A DNA stretch of 9,610 bases from JBFLVQ01 sp040758525 (GCA_040758525.1 JBFLVQ010000358.1:1-9610); one strand, 5' to 3'. Shown: positions 1 through 7,199, counted from the first letter of the stretch. The notes: generated by a model from the sequence alone, not told the origin. A program made the numbers and translations.

Positions 1-498
1 TAGTTCTATTACTCCTTGTTTCTTTTCTATAAAGAAGTATTTCCCACTTGGTTCAAAGCCCCAATTATTATATCTACCGCCAAATTTTTGTAATGGTATT
101 GAGTCTCCATTATTAAACTGAATACTCTCGTCGTTTAACCAGGCTACAATTTCTCCATTATCATTTAATGCAAGCGGCTTTCTTTTAAATTCCAGCTTCT
201 TAAAGCCACCATCAAAAGAAAGAATAGAAACGCAATATTTATCGTCTCTGTTCTTTTCTTCTTCAAAAAGATAGACTACTGTGCCAAGAGAGTTCTTTTT
301 TAAGGTAAAGAAATTCTCATTAAGATCTGTTACATTACGACTTTTCAAATAATTTAAGATATCATTTTTGTTATAAACAAATAGATTCTGAATAATATCA
401 CCATTCTTTTGGTATGCTTTGTAATTAGGATAATTTGAAATACAAGTTACTTCAAAACTAATAATGAAAAGCATAAAAAAGATAAATAGTTTTCTCAT
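1..498 (-). CDS. Unrecognised AT-rich exported protein (3' end cut by window edge)
   Basis: I do not recognise this gene. Reading from an ATG at 498-496 there are 166 codons with no stop, running off the left edge, so the C-terminus is missing. The N-terminus (MRKLFIFFMLFIIS) has a basic n-region and a hydrophobic stretch at about residues 4-15, consistent with a signal peptide. Cys19 follows in the context EVTC, which is a poor lipobox, so lipoprotein status is doubtful. The rest is rich in Lys, Asn, Phe and Asp. Segments such as SFDGG (94-98), LNDNGEIVAW (111-120) and EPSGKYFFIE (149-158) loosely recall beta-propeller strands, but this is weak. An AGGTG lies about 11 nt before the ATG. The gene begins 33 nt after the stop of the upstream glycosyltransferase, on the same strand and in the same frame, so co-transcription is possible. 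Its G+C (about 29%) is far below that of its neighbours, suggesting separate ancestry. Confidence 0.75.
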   Translation of the reverse strand, partial: MRKLFIFFMLFIISFEVTCISNYPNYKAYQKNGDIIQNLFVYNKNDILNYLKSRNVTDLNENFFTLKKNSLGTVVYLFEEEKNRDDKYCVSILSFDGGFKKLEFKRKPLALNDNGEIVAWLNDESIQFNNGDSIPLQKFGGRYNNWGFEPSGKYFFIEKKQGVIEL

Positions 499-531
499 TG
501 CGAAATTACACCTGAGTTTAGGGTAAGCGAT

Positions 532-1677
532 CTATTTCTTAGTTAGAATCTGTTCGTAATCAGTTTCCAACTGTGCAATCACCCGCTCCATAGAGAAACG
601 CTCATGTACTCGTGTATAGCCTGCTGCTCCCATATCTGCACGTAATTGTGGCGTATTTATCAATTCCATAATACGTGCAGCTAGTGTTGTTATATCACCA
701 GATGGTACAAGGTAGCCAGTTTCACCTGATATCACAATCTCCTGTGGACCACCACTATCACTGGCAATAACAGGACGGCGCATAGCCATTGCCTCTGCGA
801 TTATTAATCCAAATGGCTCAGGAGTAAGAGAAGCGTGTATGACAATATCTGCAGCAGAATATATTGCTACCATATCTTCTCGCATACCAGCAAATTTTAT
901 CTGCTCTGTGAGACCCAATCTTTCTACCTGTGCACGCAATTCCTCTTTATATTCAGGGGCAAGAGAGAAGAGTGTATCACCAACAATGAGAAAGCGACTA
1001 TCTGGGTGTTGTTGGAGTACTTGCGCGGCTGCCTCAATAAAGATATGTTGCCCCTTCCAACGCTCTAGCCGACCTGGCATAACAATTAGCGTAGAATGTT
1101 CTGGAATAGAGAATTCATGGCGTAATGCCAATCCGGTTGCAGGATCCAATACCCAGCGATTCATATCTAATCCACAATAGACCAACTGCACAGATCTTGC
1201 AGCAGTATGCACTGCACGCTGCGCACGTTCGGTAGACTGCGAATTAACATAAAGCGAATGTGCAGGAATACGACCAGCAACACGATCAAGCATAGTACGT
1301 CCAGCCGCATAACCATGCTGAAACCATACTGCCGGCACACCAGCAAGCCAAGCAGCACTACCACCAAAAGCATGCGCCCAAGCCATACTACTATGCACAA
1401 GCGCGATGTTAGATTGTCTTATTAAAGTACGTAGACTAGTAATGGCGCGTAACGTGGCACTCAGTTGACGCATACGCCCTGTTGGCACTACTACAACTTC
1501 GCAGTCTAGCTCACGCATACGCTCAACCAGCGGACCCGGTCTTAGAAAACAGACTACTGGTTCAAAGCGTGTGCGATTGTGATACTTGACAATATTGAAA
1601 AGCATCACTTCAGCACCACCCAATTCTGCCCAGGGTGTTACATACAGTATTCGATATTTGCCATTTCTCATTTCCAT
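532..1677 (-). CDS. GT4-type glycosyltransferase (GT-B fold), last of a three-gene set
   Basis: This 381-residue protein has the usual length and order of a family 4 retaining glycosyltransferase. The N-terminal acceptor domain carries ILYVTPWAELGGAE (residues 10-23, glycine-rich loop) and WFQHG (118-122). The C-terminal nucleotide-sugar domain carries PGRLERWKG (201-209) and the E-x7-E element in EPFGLIIAEAMA (E287 and E295), followed by SGGPQE and GETGYLVP. No signal peptide or membrane helix is evident, so it is expected in the cytoplasm or at the inner membrane face, moving a sugar from a nucleotide or lipid donor to a glycan acceptor. Donor and acceptor cannot be read from sequence. Its ATG shares one base with the stop of the preceding gene (TAATG), which suggests coupled translation; an AGGAG lies some 20 nt upstream, too far to be a standard site. 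The start at residue 3 is equally possible. Confidence 0.93.
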   Translation of the reverse strand: MEMRNGKYRILYVTPWAELGGAEVMLFNIVKYHNRTRFEPVVCFLRPGPLVERMRELDCEVVVVPTGRMRQLSATLRAITSLRTLIRQSNIALVHSSMAWAHAFGGSAAWLAGVPAVWFQHGYAAGRTMLDRVAGRIPAHSLYVNSQSTERAQRAVHTAARSVQLVYCGLDMNRWVLDPATGLALRHEFSIPEHSTLIVMPGRLERWKGQHIFIEAAAQVLQQHPDSRFLIVGDTLFSLAPEYKEELRAQVERLGLTEQIKFAGMREDMVAIYSAADIVIHASLTPEPFGLIIAEAMAMRRPVIASDSGGPQEIVISGETGYLVPSGDITTLAARIMELINTPQLRADMGAAGYTRVHERFSMERVIAQLETDYEQILTKK

Positions 1678-2819
1678 TAAGAAATTTTTACGCTTTCTTC
1701 TCCTAACAATCTCGCTACGATCGCAGGCCAGCTAAAATACTCAGTAAACAGCACTCGTGCGGCTACTGCCAACTCATGACGTCTGGTAGCATCTTGTATT
1801 AATGCCTGCACTGCAGCAGTGAATTGTGTACTATCATAATCAGTAATAGCCAGCGCGCCATGTCCAAAGATCTCCTCATCAAAGAGTGGTCCTCGTGTGG
1901 ATACTACAGCAAGACCATGTGCAAGCGCAGCCAATGCCGAGGTACGTCGAGCCGACATACCATCAATAAAAGGAGCAAGTAAGAGGTCTGCATTCTGCAG
2001 CCAACACGACACCGCCGATGGTTCAAGATAACCAAGGAATTTTACTCGTTTGTCGGTAGCTAATTGTGGCAACGCAGTAGTCGCTTCTGCTGCGGTCGCG
2101 CCAATTACTATTAACTGCACATCCTTATCGGCAATCTGCTGCCAACAACTCTCAATTAGATCCAGTCCCTTACCAGCGCCAAAAGGGCTGAAGAGAGCTA
2201 ACACCAATGCCTGTTCAGCAATTCCTGCTTCCATTCTTAACTGCGTGTATAATACCGGAGTAATCTCGACAACAGGGATATTTGAGCCAACCGGTACCCA
2301 ATAGATATCGCGCCGACGCCAAGGAAAGAAGCTCTGTAACATACGTGTTGGCCCAGTAGTACTAACAGCAATCTTATTACTCACAAGAATAAGAAAAGAG
2401 AGTAAGAGACGTTGCAATGGTCCAGTAATACGATATTGCCAACTGTTGAGCGGCACCCATAGTTCATGCACCATCATCTGTACAAAATAGCCCATTAATC
2501 GTAAATAGGCAGCCGTAAATGGTAACCAGATATTTACTCCAAAACGATCATATAGGAAAGGCACCCATTGAATAATAATTCTATCTGGTCGTAAACGTGT
2601 AATCTCCTGTACAAGTTGGATCATTCCACGGGCACGCCAATCTGATAGCACATTACGGATCTGGATCGAATTATTGGGTAGATGATCAACTTGATCCTTA
2701 CCAGTAAGGATCGTTACACGCATTCCCGCTGTGTGTAGTGCATCAGCAAGTTGCACTGTGTAGTCTCCTACACCACAGCGAATTGGAGGAATACGCGATG
2801 TGATCAGGCAGATATGCAT
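1677..2819 (-). CDS. GT-B glycosyltransferase of GT4-like type with a variant donor-site motif
   Basis: This 380-residue protein begins MHICLITSRIPPIRCGVGDYT, the first strand and glycine loop of a GT-B acceptor domain (GVGDYT at 16-21). VHELW (117-121) sits where GT4 enzymes have their conserved interdomain histidine. The C-terminal half has SPFGAGKGLDL (211-221), matching the usual GR..xxKG element without the arginine, and PFIDGMSARRTSALAALAHG (283-302) in place of the normal E-x7-E segment: Asp286 takes the place of the first Glu and the second Glu is absent. From memory, a branch of GT4-like proteins shares this PF.DG.S.RR form, so it is probably active, though its donor may differ. It is the middle gene of the set: 6 nt after the previous stop, and sharing one base with the next start. 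AGGTGGA, lying in the last codons of the upstream gene, is the likely ribosome binding site. Confidence 0.88.
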   Translation of the reverse strand: MHICLITSRIPPIRCGVGDYTVQLADALHTAGMRVTILTGKDQVDHLPNNSIQIRNVLSDWRARGMIQLVQEITRLRPDRIIIQWVPFLYDRFGVNIWLPFTAAYLRLMGYFVQMMVHELWVPLNSWQYRITGPLQRLLLSFLILVSNKIAVSTTGPTRMLQSFFPWRRRDIYWVPVGSNIPVVEITPVLYTQLRMEAGIAEQALVLALFSPFGAGKGLDLIESCWQQIADKDVQLIVIGATAAEATTALPQLATDKRVKFLGYLEPSAVSCWLQNADLLLAPFIDGMSARRTSALAALAHGLAVVSTRGPLFDEEIFGHGALAITDYDSTQFTAAVQALIQDATRRHELAVAARVLFTEYFSWPAIVARLLGEESVKIS

Positions 2820-2825
2820 ACTAGA

Positions 2826-4022
2826 TTATCCACCTAACGCTGTTTGATAGATTTCCATAAGCCGGGCAATATGACGAGAAAGAGAAAATTTTTCTTTTAG
2901 TAATGCATACCCAGCTAAGCCCATTTTATGCGCTTGTGCAAGATCGCTAAGCAGTCTATCCAATGCTGCAGCAAAGGCTCTGGTGTCCTTGGCAGCAACT
3001 AAGAATCCATTTACTCCATTCTCTAGCCATTCACCAATACCACCACGATCAAAGGCAACTATTGGCTTGGCATGCGCCATTGCTTCCAATCCCATTAATC
3101 CAAATGGTTCAGCCCATACCGAAGGCACTGCCACCACAGTTGCACGTCTGTACCAAGAATCGAGTTCTTCCCTCTTTAACCAACCAGTAAAGTGAACCTG
3201 ATGACGTTCAGGAAGATTACCGGCAAGATCTTCTAACAAACTTCTCTGTGCTCCATCACCCACGATCACAAGTTGGCAGGATGTCTGTACCTGAGCAAGA
3301 GAAGCTAATAACAGATCGCCACCTTTCTGATCGGTGAGACGGCCACCGAATAGTACTATTGGGCAAGAACTACTGTTATTAAACGTAACTTCAATATCTT
3401 GGTGTTGTCCTGGCAATGGTACAACTACCACCTTCTCTGTTGGAATACCATTAAGGAGCATCTCTGCACGCATATAGTTACTTGCTACGATAATACGCCG
3501 TAGGCCAGTCATCGCTTTTAGATAGTTTTTAGCACGAAAATAGCGTGGTAGATGAAACCAAGGACGCAAGCTACCACAACGCTGTAGATAAGGCGCAATC
3601 AGACAGAAAGGACCAACTGCACGCTGACAGATCTCACGGCCTTTAGCAATAAACTTTGCATTTCCTGGGCAAGAGATAGGATATTGAGCATGCACCAGTT
3701 GTACGGTTGGACGCGATTGACACAACCATTCTACTATAATCGGCTCATCTAGATTATTGATCTGTATCAGATCTGGATTGAAACGCTCGATCTCAGTAAG
3801 CAATAATCGCTTTCGCTCTTGGTGTGGTAGTCCACATTCACGCCAAAGCGCAGGAAGATATATTTCTGGCCACTGCCCAGTAGCAAACTCCTGCCCAGTA
3901 AGTTGGCAATAGATTATTGCTACTTCTACTCCAGCGCGCTGCAATGCCGGCAACACAGTCAGCAAGTAGGTCTCGCTACCACCTACAGGACTGTATAGAT
4001 GATTGATCTGCAGCAGCCGCAA
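2826..4022 (-). CDS. GT4-type glycosyltransferase with four-cysteine insert, first of the set
   Basis: This 398-residue GT-B enzyme opens MRLLQINHLYSPVGGSETY with the acceptor-side glycine loop (GGSE at 14-17). A cysteine-rich segment follows at 118-149 (C118, C132, C140, C149, beginning SCPGN). Similar cysteine sets occur in a subgroup of GT4 proteins; whether they bind metal or only stabilise the fold is not clear here. The donor domain shows FGGRLTDQKGG (225-235), VGDGAQ, and the E-x7-E pair E305/E313 in EPFGLMGLEAMA, then RGGIGEWLENGVNGFLV. No signal peptide is seen. The start codon is TTG at 4022-4020: GGAGG lies 4 nt upstream, and no ATG, GTG or other TTG is available before the in-frame stop at 4064-4062. 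It heads a compact minus-strand transcription unit whose promoter should lie in the 122-nt gap shared with the divergent methyltransferase gene. Confidence 0.93.
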   Translation of the reverse strand: MRLLQINHLYSPVGGSETYLLTVLPALQRAGVEVAIIYCQLTGQEFATGQWPEIYLPALWRECGLPHQERKRLLLTEIERFNPDLIQINNLDEPIIVEWLCQSRPTVQLVHAQYPISCPGNAKFIAKGREICQRAVGPFCLIAPYLQRCGSLRPWFHLPRYFRAKNYLKAMTGLRRIIVASNYMRAEMLLNGIPTEKVVVVPLPGQHQDIEVTFNNSSSCPIVLFGGRLTDQKGGDLLLASLAQVQTSCQLVIVGDGAQRSLLEDLAGNLPERHQVHFTGWLKREELDSWYRRATVVAVPSVWAEPFGLMGLEAMAHAKPIVAFDRGGIGEWLENGVNGFLVAAKDTRAFAAALDRLLSDLAQAHKMGLAGYALLKEKFSLSRHIARLMEIYQTALGG

Positions 4023-4026
4023 GCTT

Positions 4027-4031
4027 CCTCC
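4027..4031 (-). promoter_or_regulatory. Shine-Dalgarno site for the TTG-started glycosyltransferase
   Basis: On the minus strand GGAGG is followed by four bases and then TTG. The spacing is slightly short, but this is the only ribosome binding site near a usable start, and it decides the TTG start of the gene at 2826-4022. Confidence 0.6.
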
Positions 4032-4070
4032 AGAAAATTGGCTATATGATAACCAAATTTTTCATAATAA

Positions 4071-4095
4071 ATCTGGTAAATAGATTGCACCAGAT
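4071..4095. promoter_or_regulatory. Perfect 7-bp dyad in divergent promoter region (candidate operator)
   Basis: ATCTGGT (4071-4077) and ACCAGAT (4089-4095) are exact inverted copies with an 11-bp centre. The 25-bp site lies between two divergent genes, and its right arm overlaps the likely -35 box of the plus-strand gene. Size and position fit a binding site for a dimeric repressor or activator. No regulator gene is visible nearby, so the role is inferred; a chance dyad cannot be excluded. Confidence 0.4.
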
Positions 4096-4114
4096 GTTTT
4101 CGCTCTTGTAAAAT
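4085..4114 (+). promoter_or_regulatory. Candidate sigma-70-type promoter for the methyltransferase gene
   Basis: TTGCAC (4085-4090) and TAAAAT (4109-4114) are separated by 18 bp. The -10 box matches the TATAAT consensus at five of six positions and the -35 box is weak (TTG conserved). Transcription would begin near 4120, giving a short leader that contains the AGGAGG site. Assigned by pattern only. Confidence 0.35.
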
Positions 4115-4130
4115 CCTACCCTGTCTAGCC

Positions 4131-4136
4131 AGGAGG
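4131..4136 (+). promoter_or_regulatory. Consensus Shine-Dalgarno site AGGAGG
   Basis: A full AGGAGG lies 8 nt before the ATG at 4145, an ideal spacing, and fixes the start of the plus-strand methyltransferase. Confidence 0.85.
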
Positions 4137-4144
4137 CAAAATAG

Positions 4145-5155
4145 ATGACAGTGCCAGTTACCACGACCGCACAACAGATTTGGGAAACTGCTGAGATTTG
4201 CCAACTCTGTGGTTCACAACGCTATCAGAAACTCTTTAGCGTTTATCAAAAAGATTATGTGCAATGTAGCGATTGCCAGGTAAGCCGTCTCTATCATCGT
4301 ATCGCATTCAATAAGTTAGATCTAATCTATCAAGACTATTATACGGCTGAGAGTGCGTTAATATCAAAAGAGGAGTTGGCTAACCAACTGGCCAACCCAA
4401 CTTTCCTGTTCCGACGCAAACGCTTAGAGAGATTTGTACCTGTTGAAAGAAGAAATATATATGAGATTGGCTGTGGTGATGGTAATTTTCTTGCTTATCT
4501 ACGTAACCAAGGCTGGCAGATACAAGGTTGTGAATATGGATTAAACACTTTTGAGTTTATTAAAGCCAGACACAATATAGAGGTTGCCATCGGTGATTTT
4601 GCTACACTATCAATTCCACCTGGATCACTCGATGTGATCGGATCCTATGCTGTACTTGAGCACCTATATACTCCCAGACAATGGATTAAAGCATTACGCC
4701 AAGCATTAAAACCCGGTGGTTGGCTACATCTACAGTTACCTAACTTCCGCTGTTGGGAGCGCTATTTAACTAGAGAATGTTGGGGTTTACTCAATTTCCC
4801 TCAACATGTCTATTTTTACAGTCCTGCCGCACTCTCACAAATTCTTGCTCAAGAAGGCTTCGAAACTCTTACAACCGTAACTTATGATCCTTGGCATAGT
4901 CCTGCAACAACATTGGCAAGCGCAAGAAATCTACTTAAGCGGTTGCTTACTGGCAAAATACCCTGGTCTTTACCAGACAACAGCGTAGCAACAGCCTCGA
5001 TAGATCAAGCAGCGCTGCCGGCAACAACCTACAAAAAAACTCACACACAACTATTTGATGGTGTTATGAAACCAGTAGCAACAGTATTAGCGCATACACA
5101 AAATCTCTTTGGATTTGGCAATATCATCGACATTATCGCTCGCGTTTCGCGTTAG
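4145..5155 (+). CDS. Class I SAM-dependent methyltransferase with N-terminal zinc-ribbon-like module
   Basis: This 336-residue protein is the only plus-strand gene. The N-terminus has two CxxC pairs (CQLC at 19-22 and CSDC at 41-44), a probable zinc-binding knuckle seen in methyltransferases that act on sugars and other small molecules. A Rossmann methyltransferase domain follows: motif I EIGCGDGNF (107-115), an acidic residue after strand 2 (E130), LEHLYTP (171-177), and LKPGGWLHLQLPN (188-200), as in the Methyltransf_23/11 type. The C-terminal 130 residues contain WGLLNFPQHVYFYS (213-226), common in this group and probably shaping the substrate site. No membrane segment is convincing. Among glycosyltransferases, the likely substrate is a sugar, a nucleotide-sugar or a growing glycan, but O-, C- or N-methylation cannot be told apart. 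An ideal AGGAGG precedes the ATG. It ends 1 nt from the stop of the convergent FkbM gene. Confidence 0.9.
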   Translation: MTVPVTTTAQQIWETAEICQLCGSQRYQKLFSVYQKDYVQCSDCQVSRLYHRIAFNKLDLIYQDYYTAESALISKEELANQLANPTFLFRRKRLERFVPVERRNIYEIGCGDGNFLAYLRNQGWQIQGCEYGLNTFEFIKARHNIEVAIGDFATLSIPPGSLDVIGSYAVLEHLYTPRQWIKALRQALKPGGWLHLQLPNFRCWERYLTRECWGLLNFPQHVYFYSPAALSQILAQEGFETLTTVTYDPWHSPATTLASARNLLKRLLTGKIPWSLPDNSVATASIDQAALPATTYKKTHTQLFDGVMKPVATVLAHTQNLFGFGNIIDIIARVSR

Positions 5156-5156
5156 C

Positions 5157-5981
5157 TTATAGATGTGCCAGATAGGTTAATCCATGTTCATTCAAAGGAT
5201 CACGCTGACCAGTAAGCGCCTCTACGCGCAGGCCCAATTCTGCTAATAGTGATTTCGCCTGTTCTAGCGTAGTGTCAGCAGAATCCCATACATCTGGATG
5301 CATCTCTACAATTATTCCTAACTCCTTACCCCGACTTTTAATAATTTCCCGTGCGCCCGCCAATGCCGCAATCTCAAAACCTTCAATATCAATAAACAGC
5401 CAATCCGGCACAATAGAATGGTTTCGACAATATTCATCAAGAGTAACCAATGGTACCTTAATCTGCGAGACACGATTCTCAAGCGCTCTATTTGGCGCAC
5501 CCAGGCGACTCATACCATCACTATCAGCAGCGTACATAGTTGCCTCACCGGCTAATGCAGCAACTGCGGCAGGCACTACTTCAACACGCTCAGTGAGATC
5601 ATTAAGCTCTATATGTTTACGTAAGACTTTGAGAGCACCTGGATTGGGTTCAAAAGCGATCACACGTCCGTGTGGGCGCGACCAATAGGCAAATTGCAAC
5701 ACATAAACACCAACATTGGCACCTACATCCAAGCATATGGCACCAGGCTTAACCTGTTCACGTAAAAAAGTTGCCACAGGAGCATCATAATCTTGTCCTA
5801 AACGGTGGCGGTGATGTGGATCTATACGGTAAGTGACACCATTGATGATCCAAGGAATACCCTTTCCTCCTGTAGTCAGGTCTAGTAAAGATTCATATGC
5901 TGGCCGTAGTTTACGAACCAGCCAGGAGTCGCGCCCAATCGCACCAGCAGTCTTGCCGGCAATCTTTTGAAGTACGCTCAT
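5157..5981 (-). CDS. FkbM-family SAM-dependent methyltransferase
   Basis: This 274-residue protein has the hallmarks of the FkbM family, usually O-methyltransferases acting on sugars or polyketide-type hydroxyls: the SAM loop LDVGANVGVY (84-93), the acidic motif AFEPNP (109-114), and the late motif LFIDIEGFE (195-203) followed by AGAREII. The first 60 residues are basic and lack a signal peptide; GVTYRIDPHHRHRLGQDYD (48-66) is the usual lead-in to the fold. The length suits a single-domain FkbM enzyme. Its ATG overlaps the stop of the upstream glycosyltransferase (ATGA), and GAGGAG, encoded in the last codons of that gene, lies 4 nt before the start, so the two are translated as a coupled pair. 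The natural inference is that it methylates a sugar added by that partner or by others in this locus. The exact hydroxyl is unknown. Confidence 0.92.
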   Translation of the reverse strand: MSVLQKIAGKTAGAIGRDSWLVRKLRPAYESLLDLTTGGKGIPWIINGVTYRIDPHHRHRLGQDYDAPVATFLREQVKPGAICLDVGANVGVYVLQFAYWSRPHGRVIAFEPNPGALKVLRKHIELNDLTERVEVVPAAVAALAGEATMYAADSDGMSRLGAPNRALENRVSQIKVPLVTLDEYCRNHSIVPDWLFIDIEGFEIAALAGAREIIKSRGKELGIIVEMHPDVWDSADTTLEQAKSLLAELGLRVEALTGQRDPLNEHGLTYLAHL

Positions 5982-7081
5982 TCTGCTCCTCTATAAATAT
6001 CTAGGCAGCGGTGTACCACCACTGGCCAAGTAAATTTCTCCAACACACGACGGCGCGCAGCACAACCCATCTTCTTGGCGTCTTCAGGGTGCTCACGCAA
6101 CCAACACAACTTCTCACCCAGTGATACAGAGTCGTTAGGTGGTACAATAAAACCACTGATACCATCCTCAACAACTTCCGGCATGCTTGCCACATTAGTG
6201 CAGATTGCCGGTGTGCCACATGCCATACCTTCCAACAGTGTCTGCCCAAGCAATTCCGGGACTTTTGTTTCCAACCCATACATGCCTTTATAGACACTTG
6301 GCAATACTATGCATAAGGCTCTACGATAAGCTCGTATCAGTCCAGCATCATCGCAATCATGGCGAAAAGAGACATGCTTGCCTACGGCAAGAGATTTAAG
6401 ATCATTTACAAATCGTTCCAAATAGGGCTGTCCGATTATTTCCAAAGGCATGTCGGAGGCAACCGCATTGATCAAATAGTCTACTCCCTTATGTGGCAAT
6501 AATCGACCTACGAAGATCACTGTGCCATCACGTTGAACCGACTCATCAGGCGAGAATTTCTCTGTATCTACCCCCCCCAGGATAATATGTGCGCGTGTTA
6601 AGCGATCATGGCCATAGGTATGACGGCTATATTCACTAATATGTAGATGGCCATGATACCAGTGATCAGTAGAGACAAATGCCGATATATCCCAACCTCC
6701 TCCACCTAGTTCTGTGACAAAGACACGTCGCCCGGAAATACGACAAACAAAGGCAGCTAAACTACTGGTCAAAGTGTGCTGTTGGTGGCAATGCACAACG
6801 CTGGCTCGGCGTAATTCTCCAAGTAGCGGTAATGCTACTGGATTAGTACGTTGGCCACGCACATACCAGGGACTCCCTATCACTCGTATTCGTAATTGTC
6901 CTAATGTCTCTTCGTGTGCTTCATCAGCAAAACTGACTAATGTAGTAGGGACTTCATTTGCCATATGACGGGCAAGTTCTAGCGCATAACGCTCGGCACC
7001 ACCAACAATTCCACCATTGCGACTAAAAAGTGATGGAACGATATGGAGCACCCGCATAGCTGTGTGATTTTTTGCTGACAT
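5978..7081 (-). CDS. GT4-type glycosyltransferase carrying a G8 tract
   Basis: This 367-residue enzyme has the GT4 layout. The acceptor domain shows LHIVPSLFSRNGGIVGGAERYA (split around GGAE at 27-30) and CHQQHTL (98-104). The donor domain shows FVGRLLPHKG (190-199) and the E-x7-E pair E276/E284 in ELLGQTLLEGMACG, then MPEVVEDGISGFIVPP. It is expected in the cytoplasm, transferring a sugar to a glycan intermediate; substrates are unknown. The ATG at 7081 has only a short AAGG three bases upstream; an in-frame ATG at residue 9 has no better site, so the longer form is preferred. It is the first gene of a two-gene unit with the FkbM methyltransferase (ATGA overlap). Eight consecutive G on the coding strand encode part of L168-G169-G170-V171. 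Loss or gain of one G would stop translation at once or after eight codons, removing the whole donor domain; see findings. Confidence 0.93.
   Translation of the reverse strand: MSAKNHTAMRVLHIVPSLFSRNGGIVGGAERYALELARHMANEVPTTLVSFADEAHEETLGQLRIRVIGSPWYVRGQRTNPVALPLLGELRRASVVHCHQQHTLTSSLAAFVCRISGRRVFVTELGGGGWDISAFVSTDHWYHGHLHISEYSRHTYGHDRLTRAHIILGGVDTEKFSPDESVQRDGTVIFVGRLLPHKGVDYLINAVASDMPLEIIGQPYLERFVNDLKSLAVGKHVSFRHDCDDAGLIRAYRRALCIVLPSVYKGMYGLETKVPELLGQTLLEGMACGTPAICTNVASMPEVVEDGISGFIVPPNDSVSLGEKLCWLREHPEDAKKMGCAARRRVLEKFTWPVVVHRCLDIYRGAE
5986..5992 (-). promoter_or_regulatory. Shine-Dalgarno site inside the end of the upstream gene
   Basis: AGAGGAG on the minus strand, four bases before the ATG of the FkbM gene, is formed by the last codons of the upstream glycosyltransferase. 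This supports the chosen start and the coupled translation implied by the ATGA overlap. Confidence 0.7.
6571..6578 (-). repeat. Mononucleotide tract G8 (coding strand) within a glycosyltransferase gene
   Basis: Eight C on the plus strand (eight G in the coding sense) form the longest G/C run I found in the window. It lies inside the sequence for residues 168-171 of the GT4 enzyme. Read with seven G the next codon is TAG; with nine G a TGA follows eight codons later. Confidence 0.9.
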
Positions 7082-7177
7082 AAACCTTAAAGGATAAAGT
7101 ATTGTTAATGAATTTAAGCCTACTGATATTAACTCAATACCTCCATCTTTGAAAAACTTTTCCGTGTGTGGGGATTT

Positions 7178-7199
7178 ATCTTAAGTGAAGTGATAAGAT
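7178..7199. repeat. Short inverted repeat with tandem AGTGA in its centre
   Basis: ATCTTA (7178-7183) and TAAGAT (7194-7199) are exact inverted copies flanking a 10-bp centre made of two tandem AGTGA units. It lies about 100 bp before the glycosyltransferase start at 7081 and could be an operator or part of a degenerate repeat element. Function is unknown. Confidence 0.4.

Noticed and set aside
835..1425. Several plus-strand open frames opposite the first glycosyltransferase gene
   Set aside because: They lie antisense to a well-supported GT4 gene, have no ribosome binding sites, and their translations are low-complexity with no recognisable motifs.
3983..4204. Minus-strand 73-codon frame spanning the divergent promoter gap
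   Set aside because: It starts inside the plus-strand methyltransferase, ends inside the glycosyltransferase and covers both promoters and ribosome binding sites; no protein features are seen.
5033..5039. A7 run in the plus-strand methyltransferase as a slippage site
   Set aside because: A-runs of this length are common at Lys-Lys codons and lie near the C-terminus, so no switch role is claimed.
5138..5156. GC-rich hairpin at the convergent gene ends as an intrinsic terminator
   Set aside because: The stem is only 4 bp plus 3 bp with a bulge, and no T-run follows on either strand, so it is not listed as a terminator.
7151..7162. GAAAA-AC-TTTTC small hairpin near 7150-7162
   Set aside because: The arms are five A/T-rich pairs with a 2-nt loop, too weak to be a terminator or credible site.
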